In this document: positions 25,175 through 36,934 of the stretch, piece after piece | Layout: each line of letters opens with the position of its first letter | Numbering within the stretch: the stretch's first letter is position 1 | NCBI GenBank assembly: GCA_036925085.1 | Contig: JAUPFP010000006.1 | Location: 977,001-1,041,000 of the forward strand | Origin: Brachycybe producta | Taxonomy: Eukaryota > Arthropoda > Diplopoda > Playtdesmida > Andrognathidae | Direction: 5' to 3' | Length of the DNA: 64,000 nucleotides | The notes under the pieces: model-generated | Databases searched by the model: none | Told to the model about the DNA's origin: nothing | The model's input: only the letters and a program-made list of their open reading frames with translations | Made by a program: the position numbers and the translations under genes

Positions 25175-25648
25175 ACAGGCAATTAGAAATCGGGACAAAC
25201 AGAAGTTGGCTCCGCCCTTGTTTTGACGACCGGCAACTTCTAATTGGTTGGTTATGTAGTCTGACGTCACATGCTCCGCCCCTTTTCAACGTCGAACCAC
25301 ACAACAAAACAGGCAATTAGAAATCGGGAAGAACTTCAGTTGGCTCCGCCCTTGTTATGACAACGGGCAACTTCTAATTGGTTTGTTGTGTGGTTCGACG
25401 TTGAAAAGGGAGGAGCATGTGACGTCAGACTACATAACCAACCAATTAGAAGTTGCCAGTCGCCATAACAAGGGCGGAGCCTACTGAAGTTCTTCCCGAT
25501 TTCTAATTGCCTGTTTTGTTGTGTGGTTCGACGTTGAAAAGGGAGGAGCATGTGACGTCAGACTACATAACCAACCAATTAGAAGTTGCCCGTCGTCATA
25601 ACAAGGGCGGAGCCAACTGAAGTTCTTCCCGATTTCTAATTGCCTGTG
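25175..25648. repeat. Family-B (Mutator-like) MITE cluster, copies nested in inverted order
   Basis: Three starts or ends of the 206-bp palindrome ACAGGCAATTAGAAATCG...TTCTAATTGCCTGT lie end to end. A whole copy (about 25309-25516) sits between a left and a right half at the phrase CACAACAAA/TTTGTTGTG. It contains GGCTCCGCCC and TGACGTCA boxes. Confidence 0.8.
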
Positions 25649-25920
25649 TTTTAACCACAGGTAAGCCTTTATTAAAATGGAAACACATAAAAGTGTACAA
25701 CTTCTATAGCTTGTATGCAGTTAACAAATAACCTTAGTTAAGTAACTGCCGTTAATTTTTGCAATGTGGAAACGAGGTGTAAGTGATTCATTTCCTCTTC
25801 TAGTTTCTAAAATACTTTGAATTCTTAAAAGTTGTTTCTAAAAACGCGTTAGTATCAAATAAAAGAATTTTGATTCCAGTTAAATGGATTCGGTGGCCAT
25901 TTTTTATGGTAGAATTTAAT

Positions 25921-26126
25921 ACAGGCAGTTAGAAATAGGTGAAAACTTCAGTTGGCTCCGCCCTTGTTATGACGACTGGCAATTTATAATTGGCTGGTTA
26001 TGAAGTCTGACGTCAAATGCTCTGCCCTTTTCAACGTCAGACTACATAACCAGCCAATTAGAAGTTGCCAGTCGTCATAAAACGGGCGGAGCCAACTGAA
26101 GTTTTGACCTATTTCTAACTGCCTGT
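25921..26126. mobile_element. Family-B Mutator-like MITE, 206 bp, with 9-bp target-site duplication
   Basis: Inverted ends ACAGGCAGTTAGAAATAGGT and its complement. GAATTTAAT is present on both sides (25912-25920 and 26127-26135). A 9-bp duplication fits Mutator-type elements. The right duplication touches the stop codon of the small gene. Confidence 0.85.
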
Positions 26127-26134
26127 GAATTTAA

Positions 26135-26967
26135 TTAACTCACATCCAAGATGAGTTGAGTATCTTTTCCCTTCCATTTTGATGTGTCAGAGTTGAGACA
26201 TTCGGTGAATTTAGAAATGTCATACCATCCATTACGAGCCATTGCACTGTCACCACTTTTCTTGACGTGGCTCTTAATGACGCAAGTAAGGGTGGCCTCT
26301 TCACCGTAATCTTCCTGTGACACTAGAATACCATAGAAATTCAAACATTTTGTATATTCTGCTTGGTCCACTTTGCAAAAAACTGACCAGTGTCCATTCG
26401 TTTCATGATTTGATCAATGCTCAGATTGGAATAGTATTGAACTTCGTAGTCTCCTTCGGCTCTTAGCTTCATCGCTGTTGTTTCGGTTTCGTCCGGCTCT
26501 TTACGTAAAACATCGTAATTCTTGTCGTCGAAGTTGTCGTTGACGAAATACACGATTAACCCTTTGACTTTACGATTTGAGACATAATTAATAAGCTAAT
26601 AATAAGCATCTTTCAGAAACTATTTGACTGGCTTCACACGGACCACTTTGTGGTGCTACAAAGTGGTTGACGCCGCTTTGCTTGACACGAATCATTGAAA
26701 GCAATGGCCTCCTGCTTCAGTGTGGGTCACAGTGGCCACTGGTATAACAGTGATCACCACCATTGACAAACAGGCGGTGGTCGCCACTTAAAACACGACT
26801 CAACCACTCGTTGCCATTGTGGTGCAAAAAAATAATGGTGGCTTGTGGTTCCTGTGGTCATTAAGTATGCTAAAAACGAACACGTTATGCTGCGCCACAA
26901 AGTGGTTCGTGTGAAGCCGACCTTAAATTGACGATGAAGTTAACTTACTTTGCCTGGAGTCGGCCAT
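26135..26967 (-). CDS. Small conserved-looking protein of unknown function (126 aa, 3 exons)
   Basis: Model complement(join(26135..26322,26388..26561,26949..26967)): Met at 26967 (MADSRQ), then a 174-bp exon and a 188-bp last exon, with GT/AG introns of 387 and 65 bp and matching phases (381 nt in all). The product has no signal peptide or membrane segment. It is rich in acidic and basic residues (DNFDDKNYDVLRKEPDE) and ends in KWKGKDTQLILDVS, so a soluble intracellular protein is likely. I do not recognise the family. The 65-bp intron joins two overlapping open frames that would otherwise break; its length is in line with the 51-79 bp introns nearby. The gene lies 1.6 kb downstream of the C3-like gene on the same strand. 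A foldback element is inserted right at its stop codon. Coding nature is inferred from the open frame and clean splicing only. Confidence 0.6.
26632..26925. repeat. Palindrome with CACAAAGTGGT ends (intron 1 of the small gene)
   Basis: GGCTTCACACGGACCACTTTGTGG at left and CCACAAAGTGGTTCGTGTGAAGCC at right are inverted; the inside is rich in GTGGT words. Distantly like family G. Confidence 0.65.
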
Positions 26968-27397
26968 TTTGTTGTTGCTTTGCATGCGAAATAGAAGTTG
27001 AGTAAAATTAAAAAACTCTTGCTTAAACGCCAGTTAAGAATGTAATAAGTTTGAAAGTAGAAATTCACTTTAATTTATATGATTTGGTTTTTGAAACGAA
27101 ATTAAAAGCAAAAATGGGAAATTTATTTTCTTTTTGCTTTTTTTTTTAAATCGAAAGTTTTATATTGAAAACGAAAATATCTATTTCGATCGATGATCAA
27201 TTTTAAACATCCTTTTTTTTTTGAAAGAGAGGAGGGTGGGTTGGGTGGAATATTTTATTATTTGGAAAGTTTGCCATAAAAGATTAATCATTTTAAAAAG
27301 TTTACTCGTTGATAAAGAACTTTGCAAAGTTTGGTCGAAGTTTTGGCTGAGCCCGGGATAATCCACTCGCGGACACTTACCCCTTGTAGACACACGA

Positions 27398-27600
27398 GTT
27401 AAATGAATTCAAATTAAATGTGTTTAGGTGAATAATACGGAATCCACTTAAGGACATGAACCAAATAAAAAATTGACTTCAATTATTAATATTTTTAAAT
27501 TGAAATACTAAATCAATATTTTAATGTCAATAGTTTATCTGATTATATTTAAGTTAATTAACTCAATATTTTCAGATTATTAACTGAATAAATTAAAATC
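27398..27600. repeat. Family-F dispersed repeat
   Basis: Shares more than 150 bp with the window's right end, for example TTAAATGAATTCAAATTAAA and ATTGAAATACTAAATCAATA. Confidence 0.8.
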
Positions 27601-28051
27601 GACATATTGTTTGTTTGTCCTTCACAGGACTCTGTAGAAAACACTTATTTAAATGCATTTAAAATATCAGGTGTGTGTTTTCTCGACACATTCCGTATTT
27701 AAGTATTTACCGCAATTTTTTTTTGACGATGATTCATTTTCGAACTTAGTTCTTATCAACATTTCATTTAGATTAAAATCGAAAAACATTTTTATTTCAT
27801 ATTTTGTTTACATAAAAATATAATATTTTATTCAAATTTGAAGTTAAACACAACTTTTACTTACTTTTTTACCTTTTTTTCATTTACCTCATTTTAACCT
27901 TTATTATTTAACCTGTAACCTTTGGCTTGTCCAGCCTGAATTGTCTTTCAAAATCTAAACAGAAACGGTTCAAAACCATTTCTGTCTTATTTTTCTTTGG
28001 GTTTTTTTTTGAAATTGTACGTGAGAAACAGCCTTGTTTTTCTCTTTTTAG

Positions 28052-28418
28052 GGTGGGTCCAGAGACTCCAGACTATAGAACAGAACAACGGACAGAACAC
28101 ATTGTTCGTAGAACAGTATGAACGGTTTTCCTAACATTTCTCTGTAACAAATTTTGTTTGAACCTGTTCTGTTCGGCTTCGATCCACCAGTTGTCGTTTT
28201 TTGCCCGTCACATGAAAGGATGTTCGTGTTCTGGCCAGGAGTAGTTTAATTGGACGTCTCAACGAACATTTGATTGAACATCGATCAGTCATTGGCGGTT
28301 CTGACAACAGCTGAGGTTACCAATTAGGAACATGTTCTCTTTAAGTTTGGATACTCTTGTCACAGTAAACAGAACAACGAACATGTTCTGTTCTAGTCGG
28401 AACAATCCCCCCCCCCCA
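28052..28418. repeat. Family-E foldback
   Basis: GGGTGGGTCCAGAGACTCCA and TAGAACAGAACAACGGACAG at left; AACAGAACAACGAACATGTT and GTTCTAGTCGGAACAATCC at right; inner part shared with 48.5-48.8 kb. Confidence 0.7.
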
Positions 28419-28594
28419 ATCATTGGGAAATATTACGATTTGAATAAATGCCACACTCGTTCCATTTTAACTCCAAGATTGAAGTGAAAATCTGGCCGAA
28501 CACATGGTTTGAGAGCAATTAAAATTGGATTGAATTAATAAAAATCCAGGATGGACAAGCCACAAATTAATACTGTGTACGTGGTCGAAGTAGT

Positions 28595-31500
28595 TTATGG
28601 TTGATTGACAATGGGCGAGCACTGTTCCTTTCGAACTTTCTCAATGGAGTTCATTAGGGTTTTTCCAAAATAGGTGCTTCGAAAGGAGGTCTTGTCAGGC
28701 CAAAGAGTCACCCAAACATTTTCATCCAAAATATAAAGAAAACTAAAAAAAACAAACAATAAGATTATCATTTGAGTGAATCTAAACGATATGAAACCCT
28801 AAAAAAAGCCTAAAAAGGACATAAAGGGATATGTATAGTCACCTGTTAGAATTATCCGGATTTTTATACTGATGAGAACTACTTCCAAACACAAGGTAAG
28901 TATTTTCAGGTTCCATTGTTGGACATTTGCAGGTGGATCTTCCATAAAATGTTTTGTTATCTCCTTCGGATGTATTTTTATCTTCTGTTTCTGAAACATT
29001 CCACGAAGAATCAACAACAACAACAATTACCATTCTTCAAATCAATTGTCCTCAAATTATTGACTGACCATTAAGCAGAACTTCATTGATGACGGCTGTC
29101 ATTTTCATCAGTGGAATGGACTGTTCAATGGCTTTACTTTTAACAGTGATGATCCATCCTAAACGAATGAAAAGTTTGTATAAATTGATGGTCTTCAGTG
29201 AGGCTTTTGAGCACATATTGTTACCGTATATATGCGTATTGCATATCATTTGGTAGATATCTTCTGCTGTTCTTTGGTGAACTGCACTTTCAAAGGCGTT
29301 GCAAGGTGGACAATCTCCTGTAAGGAACACATTGTTTGCTAAGTACTGTATTAATTTACAACTGAAGGGAATTGCAGAGCTGTAACTAAACAAGGACAAT
29401 GTGATCATTGTGATGTCTCAGGCCCTAAGCGATCAGGATGCAAAAATAGGGGCACCAGTTTTGTTCTTGCCTCGGGTGTAAAATTAGCAAAGTTACGATT
29501 CTTGAAAAGTGCAGTCTTTTCTCACCCTGAATGCAGCTGCACAGGTCGTCGTTACACTCAGCTGGATCTTCTTCCTCTCCAGTGATGAGAGAGTAGAACG
29601 TCACAGTTGATATTTCTGGTTCGTAGTAACGGTACACTTTGATTCGAACAGGTTTCAAATCGGCAACCATGTTCTCTTGCCGAAAACGTACTGGAATGAT
29701 GATGAAGTTTGGTTCTATTGGAACCTGAAAATAAAAATGCCGATCATTGGAAGTTATGTGACAGTCAGATGTAACATGTTTTCGATTTTTTTTTGCCTCG
29801 TTCAAGTACAGAATTAGCGACAGTTCGAGGATTTCAAAGTGAGTAATGAGTCTTTGGCTGTCTTTTGAATCTCGAATCTGAATATAGATGTTAAATATTA
29901 GTGATTGTGCTGCTTTTGTGTAGCATTAAAACTGGTTTTATATAATTGTACTTTCAAAAGCTGAGATCGATCCGGAATGAAACCAGTTGGAATTCCAACG
30001 TCCACTACAACCATACCGGATTTTTCTTTCAGTTGCGTATCGTATCTTAAAAAAAGTTTCCTAACTTAGTCCTCGTTCGTACATTTGTTTTGTCATAATT
30101 ACCCAATTTTAATATTAAGTGTTGAAACATGAGTGCTGATTCTTTTGAAACCGGTTTGTCTTCTAGAACGACTCGGAACTTCTACTTAAAAAAAAAGCTT
30201 AGTATGTTAAATCGAAGAAGCGGCTTCTTTTCAATTATCTTTACCCGCTCCATCGCTGATTGTTGTGCTTATTTTTAGCTAAAATTGAAAAGAGGGCTCA
30301 TTTATTGTTTAAATATTTCTACTACAAAACCGTTCTTACTGGTGACTCAGTTTTATTGGACTCGATGGTGTTGTAACTTATGTCCAGTGTGGCAGAGACT
30401 ATTCCATTGCCCTCAGCTTCTACTCTCACCGTGTTTCCAGTTGGCACCTGTCGAAATTTGAATTTGAATAATTAATGTTTAAGCACCTCCAAAGGGGACA
30501 ATTTAGTCCAAAAACTGCGTAAGAAATATGCATTGTCACACATGCCATTGGTTTGCAAACCTCAATTTTGTTGAGAACATTAGATGACCTTTCGTCTATT
30601 GACACATTGCTGATGAGGACATTTCCTCCATATACTCTTATTTGGCTTTTGGTGCCATTAAGTTTGGTCATTTTCTTTCCGTATGCTGCAAGAGCTTGTA
30701 AAGTAACTATCGTGTCCTGTGTACAAGTATTTTTTGCATCATTGAATTTATTTTGTACTTCGATGTGCATTATAAAAAACTAGGGCTCGTACGTGAGTTG
30801 AGACGAAAGATCCTTTGCTGTTTCGCTGGGAATTTAACCAGGAGACAGTTGAACCGGCGTTATGGCTCTGGTTAGCATACACTTGGCTCAAAAGGGCAAA
30901 GGCTGTTATTTCAACAGCTATGGCTGTGGAGTGAGTAGCGTACGTCCATGGTTTATTGGCTTTAATCAAATCTAATTCTTCTTTGCTACTAACCCAGTAT
31001 CGATATCCTGAAATTGTGCCGAAAAAAGGTTCCTATAAACTCTGTTACGACTCACTGCAAATACTTTAACCTTTATCATCAATGGAGAGTTTCTCGAGAA
31101 GTGTGAAAGCTTCGATTCCTTTTTTGCTGTTGGCCTCTAGAAGTGCCGTTGTTACAAGAGCTAGAATGTATGGTTGTTTGGTTATGTTCGCCAGGTTGCT
31201 CTCCATAAATGTAACAGCTTTTTCTAAAGCTGTTTCATAATTAACAACCTGGATATATTTAAACATAAGAATGTATAACTATTCAACAACAACCAATTCT
31301 TCAGATTTTGAACTTCACTTGCCACGTCTTTGTATAGTTTACATGCAACGAGAGACCTCACGACAAGTGCCGTTTGAGGCAGTGGTCCACTTAGTTCGCC
31401 CTAAATTAATCGGAAGTCTTTTAGTTAGTTTGTGTGGGTATGTTTGGTCAGTTGCATCTAACATACCAGTGTGGGATGAGGCACAGAATCTATTTTGTCA

Positions 31501-34500
31501 AAAATGGCACCATCAGTTGACTGTTTTGCGAGAATCCTGTCATAGTCTTTCTGGATAGTGTCTTTATTTAGTGTGATGTAAGGCGATGCATCACATAAAA
31601 CCTTCATTGCAAATGCTGTTAACCTGTAATGATTATAATTATTAGTAAAAAAAAAAAAAGTAACTTGTAATGCCAAGTGATAACTTTTATTTTACCAGAT
31701 GGTGGCAGGAGATTCCTTCCAAACAGAGTACCCTCCATTTATCTTTCGAAACTTCAACGCGTTTGCATAACCTATGCAATGCAACATCTTCAAAATAATT
31801 GGTTATAAGAATGCAACAGGCAAAAATTTACCCGTGCGCAACAGTTCTCTGGTTTGTTCTCGAGTTTCGTTTGTAAGCCGTTTCGTGTCTTCTAGATATC
31901 TTGTGACGTACAGAACACCAGCCATTGTTGCAAGTGTCTGTTCGCCACAACCTGTTGGCATTTCGAACAATCCATCTAGACCAATAATGTTTGTATCGAC
32001 GGCAGGTCCAACGATGTCTCCTATTTTAGAAATTGACGTGTATGAAGAATGTTTCTATTGGTTGACAGTTATTTACGAACCAATAAGGTACAAATGACTT
32101 TGAATAGTTCCAGGGATTGCATTTTTTGGTGGTATGACATCCCACTCGATGAATGATTTGTTTGGTTGTGTTGCTGTATCCACTGTAACAATTTAAAAAA
32201 AAAAATTGGATCCAGTTCGAGCAGATACACCATGACCACATTGTGGTCACTAACTCTGAATTCCCAGTGAATGTTGAACAATCTTGGATGATCTTTGAAG
32301 AGAATTTGAAGGATCCAACAAAGCTGTGGAGAACTTATTTTGCCTGATGCCTTCAAACTGAAGAGTGGAAACGACAATAAATGGAACATGGCTTGAATTA
32401 TATTTTGAAAATGGAAAGTTTAGTATTTTACTATGACTGTCAGTTGTCTTATGACTACGTCTGATCCCAAAAGCGATAGTGCTTCAACACGAATGTCGAA
32501 CTTTCCTGTCTTAGTAGGCACTAACTGAAATTTGTGAGATGCTTCTCCTTTAGGCAACACGATCAATCGGTGTTGTTTCCCTCTCACTCCATTTTTGGCA
32601 GCCTCGCAACAGATCCCATCAATACCATAGATTGCAACTCGGACCTGTGTCCATACATACACTGATTATTCAATTATAGGAATTTCTAATTATTCATCTA
32701 ATGTATAGTGCCTACAATTGCTCTTTCGTTGCCGTAATTGAAAACGGTTGCTATCAATTCTAAAGTTTCCGATCGAACTGCTACATAAGGCAATTTGACC
32801 TGTATGAAAAGAGCTTTCTTCACTGTCATTGAAAGCTCATCACTTACACAGAAACCTGCAAAATCATAAATTATTTTTTTAGTAATCCACGAGATAAATT
32901 ATGTTTCGAAAAGATATTACCAGTTTTTTGAGAAATGGCAAGAGACTGAAACGACCAAGTGGTGATACTGTCCGGAACTATAAATGGAAGGTGACAAGAT
33001 GCAAATTCGGAATTATCGAGTTTGCATTTAGAATCTCTAAAAAAAAATGAACAAAAAATTAAGCATTTCTATAAATTTTGCGCAAGTGTCAAGTCTCACC
33101 CAACTTCAAAGTCTTCATAAAGCCACGTTTCTGGGAATTGTTTTCTTACGTCCAGTTCATCAGCTTCTACTTCATCCAGTCCTTCTTCATCATCAATTGC
33201 CGAGCTTCTACCCCAAGAGTGAGGTATTCCCGAGCGGGGCACAAAGGGGGTCATGAAATCTAATTTAGTAAGCGTTCCTTCACTTTCTTCGAGACCTGTG
33301 AATAAAAATATTAGCAAAAGAACACCAAAAACAGTAATTAGCTAACAGTTTGCTAATTAAACTTCACTACTGCTTACAAGATGTCATTGCCGTTATAACA
33401 TTTTCTACAGGACAGCATTCTTCGTACGCATTCAGACAAGTTTCGTCTGCTCCATACGTGCAATATACGTCTTCGGAGATAAAACATATTCCGATCTCTT
33501 CATTAAAACCTGATTGAGCTTCTTCGCAACAGATTGATCGTATAGTGCCTTAATAAAAAAGTAAATATTATTCGGTTCATGATTATTTTACGATTAAAGT
33601 ACCGGCATCTCTTTTTCGACGACTACGACCATTGTTGTTGCTGTTATACCGACTATTATGGTTGTTAGGAAGAAGGACCACAACTCCAGCATTCTAGAAT
33701 AAAACGAATTGTGGTTCAGAATGTTCAATTTTTAACAATATAATCATAAACATCGAACACAAACTTTTAGGACGTCTGTAACTGTTACACCTCCTCCAGG
33801 ACCTCTTCCCAAGTCGCATTCATCCATTGCCTGAAAGACCTGCCACGGAAATCGAAGAATTTTTAACAATGTTTAATAGTAGTACGTCTATGTGATATTA
33901 TATGCACCTTTGGCTTGGTTAGAGTTGAAGTGTTTCGTAAAAGGAAGATCGATTTATCCACAGCCATCACACCAACGTGAGAGTTCTCTTCTCCGATCAC
34001 GTTAAGCCATCCTTCTTCTTTGGGTACATATTGAGCTCGGTTCTCCCATAAGCTAATTTGTAACTAATGAAATTGTGCAGTCACTAAATTTCAATTCAGA
34101 TATCTTTGTTTGTCGTATACATACTTCTTTCCGTTGATTGTATTCACATCTATGTTCTACTTCGAGTCGAAGGCTGTCCATTATAAGATGGCCATCGACA
34201 AGAGAGTAAACGACAAGACGAGACGAAGGTGCCATCTGAGCAGTTACTTCAAAACGGATTATTCTCGTGTACGTTTTGCCTTTGATTTCTGGTTCACCCC
34301 AAAATGTTATTACTCCTCGAGTAATTATCTATAGAATGGTTGTTATAAGTCAACAGTGACTTACTACAGTCGAATACGAACACGGGTCAACATACGAAAT
34401 AGTGAACTTGATCGTTGTTACTAGCTGGTGTGAAAAACACTTCTGTGTGAAAGATGGATCCGACACGCAGAACCTTATCTGCTGGACGTATCCATAAATA

Positions 34501-36934
34501 TCCAGCTACGGCTGACTGATGTTCAATTACGATCAGTGACCCTCTGCCGTTGGATTCGTCTGGAAGTTTCGTATCTTTCGTGACTATTTGGGCCATCAGT
34601 TTCTTCGTGTTGAGTGGAACTGATATCGTGAAGCTTGCTGCTCCGTTTTCATCCGTTTCTTGCAGAAGAGGAGGGACTGATGCAGAGTGTTGGGCATTGG
34701 GTGTCTTCAGTTCTAGTTTTTCGAGGACTACATTGACACCCACAGCCGGTTCTCCATTAGGGTATTTTACGTCGACCTGTAGTAAAATCATGTAACATTT
34801 GAGCTTGTTTTACGTTAAGCCAAGTCAACTGAACCTGAATGCTGTAAGAAAATCCAGGTTTGAAGTCTGGAAGTGACCGTCCAAAGGAAATGTGGTATTG
34901 AGATTTGACGAACATAGTTTCTTCATTTCGTCTTGTTTCCTGTGTGCCTGTTGCCACTTCCGTAACCATAGCCTCAATCACGAACTTGTAGTTGTGAATA
35001 TTCGGAAACCATGGAATGGAAGTCATACTTTGAAGGTCTAACATGTTCACGGTTGATATGGTTTCTCCTCTTGCTGCTATAGTTCCAGGAAGTGTACCGA
35101 TTTTCACTTCGTTACCCGATTTATCTTTGACGTAATATGTAAGCGAAACGATAGCATTTACTGGTTCTCCATAAACATATCTAGAAATTGAATTACAGAA
35201 CAAATTTTTTTTGCTAGAATGAAAACCATTACTACATTGTAACGTATACTTCGAGATTATTCTGCATTCGATGGTTTTTGTATGTGGCAGAATATATTTT
35301 GGCACTTCAATTTTGACTTCAAATGTTGGCAACACTTGAAATGACAAGTGGAAATGTTTTCATTGGACATGAATATGAAAATTTCTAAACAAAAAAATAT
35401 TCACCATATTCTCGAACTTCGAAGGTGATGTTCTTTTGACATAAAAACTATTTTTTTTTTTAAAAAAAGAGAACAGAATTGTGAATTTTGATGAATTCAT
35501 GTTTATGTTTGTGAATTGTCAGTTACTTTGTAGCCATGTTTGATATTCATTGTCCACATTCCTAGGTTAGGATCTGTTGGTATCGAATAAGAAAACGGTA
35601 GAATTCCGTTGGATTTTTGATAATTCATTTCATCTCGTTGAACTGTAATCCGATGCGGATTCTATCGAAAAGATTAGGCGTTAATTAATAATGTGCATTG
35701 TTTTGCATAATTGAGGGTCTGGACTAACCAGAATTTCAATTAACATTGGACTTCCATTTCCATATGGTTTCAGAAAGTTATCTGTTAAGATGATTCTAGC
35801 TTTTACTGTGAAAAGCAGAAAGTTTCCATCATTAATTAAGCATTGAAAAATTCAGAGTGTCCAAAGTGACCAATCAATGTTCATGCAGTTACTCGATAAA
35901 CTGCATAGCAGCAACAATCACACATACCTTGTTGTCCAGGTGTGTAAATCGGTTTGTCCAGTTGTATGAAAACGTTACCGTAACATAGTGTTATTTTGAC
36001 GTTAGAAACCGATCGAAATGCCAGACCTTGATGTTTAAAATAACACAATGAGTGATGTTCCATGATTATACAACACCTGAACGCTATTATTAATTTACCT
36101 TTCACTTCGGCTTCCAATTCTGCCGAAATCATCAGAGTTTTTGAAGGAGCAATACTGTTACGGTTTGCTTCGATTATTGGAAGTGACAAAGGCATCGTAC
36201 CAAAATCGATAGTTAATACCGTCTTCACGGTTTCACCTGTAATTAGTTACGAACAACATTTAAACAATGGCATACACATTGAATCCAAATACGTCAAGAA
36301 TGAACACTGGCCAATTTTAATCCCGATCGTTTTAGTCATTAACGGTGACGCGAATTGTGGCGATGTCACACGGACGATCACTTCGGAGTCTTTGCGTAAA
36401 TTGATCGCTTTTAGCAAAAGAGTTTCTTCGGCTTCCAAGTGGAATGTGTCTGGTGCCAAAACAAGAACTCCACTAAGTTCCTTGACGTTTCTTCTACGGT
36501 TCGTGTTGATGGTTCTACTTTCCATGTTGAAAGCACCAGGATGCCACACTGGGCTGGAAATAAACATTAATTAAAGGTCGACATTGGATCTCATTTTAAA
36601 AATGTAAATATACGGCGGCTCGTAGATACATATTTTGTCGACTTGCAGCATATTGCGATGATGGTATCACATTTGGTCTTCTAAAAATGGGCGAAGGCCT
36701 TGACCATGGCCAAAGACGAGTTGTTGTTCTGGCATTTAAATCCAAACGGCTACATTCAAAAAGAATAAAATCCATCAATTATATATGCAAAGTTGCAACA
36801 ATATTTTTTGGTATAATTTCTTACTGGTTTAGTATCGGAGTTCTCGGATTTTCGAATGAAAACATACCAAAACATTGCAGTAATTGTAAATAGATGAATG
36901 TGAACACACAAAAATTAGACTTGACCATCCTCAT
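28595..36934 (-). CDS. C3: Complement C3-like thioester protein (complete, about 1785 aa)
   Basis: About 38 exons on the minus strand. First exons 36934..36868, 36548..36276, 36236..36099, 36026..35928; last 29158..29069, 28990..28843, 28742..28595. In order: signal peptide; macroglobulin domains (FIQLDKPIYTPGQQ); furin site RRKR at about 715-718; anaphylatoxin domain 727-766 (CC...C...C...C...CC); CUB; thioester domain with GCGEQ (Cys about 1092) and the matching His at about 1205 (SVPHPT), spaced almost as in human C3; receptor-binding domain; C345C/NTR domain (CKCP) to the stop. These are the parts of C3/C4/C5, which bind microbes covalently after cleavage; the protein should be secreted. 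A second basic site RSRR lies at about 1473-1476. Two micro-exons (28 bp at 35432..35405; 34 bp at 30278..30245) are needed for frame. A 51-bp intron at 29775..29725 is probable; without it the protein has 17 more residues. The donor at 31313 is weak. Confidence 0.9.

Larger units (their letters stand above)
22608..26134. other. Intergenic, repeat-rich boundary between the receptor array and the minus-strand immune genes
   Basis: No coding region supported. It holds a hAT-like MITE, two foldback elements (about 23.69-23.89 and 24.04-24.26 kb), a family-A copy, a short direct repeat (AACCATGAAATAAAGGTGGTTACATT, several units at 24942-25022, split here only as a description of TTAACCATGAAATAAAG), and the Mutator-like cluster at 25.17-25.65 kb. 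GC content rises around 23.4-24.3 kb. Confidence 0.6.
26968..28594. other. Intergenic, between the small gene and the C3-like gene 3' end
   Basis: Holds a family-F repeat and a family-E foldback, otherwise AT-rich with no coding signal. The C3-like gene's 3' UTR should start at its upper end; no canonical AATAAA within the first 100 bp after the stop is obvious. Confidence 0.5.

Noticed and set aside
25336-25551. Open frame on the minus strand (and a similar one at 60151-60480 and 60186-60458)
   Set aside because: They lie wholly within or run through the family-B palindrome and have no domain; the palindrome makes open frames on both strands.
28839-29033. Minus-strand frame starting MVIVVVVDSSWN as a separate small protein
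   Set aside because: Its second half is the C345C exon of the C3-like gene, with a good acceptor at 28991-28992; the first half is intron.
36062-36574. 170-codon plus-strand frame
   Set aside because: Antisense shadow of C3-like exons with correct splice sites on the minus strand.
36596-36778. Minus-strand open frame between the first two C3-like exons, considered as an extra N-terminal exon
   Set aside because: Its phases do not fit exon 1 (ends phase 1) or the next exon, whereas joining exon 1 directly to 36548 keeps frame.
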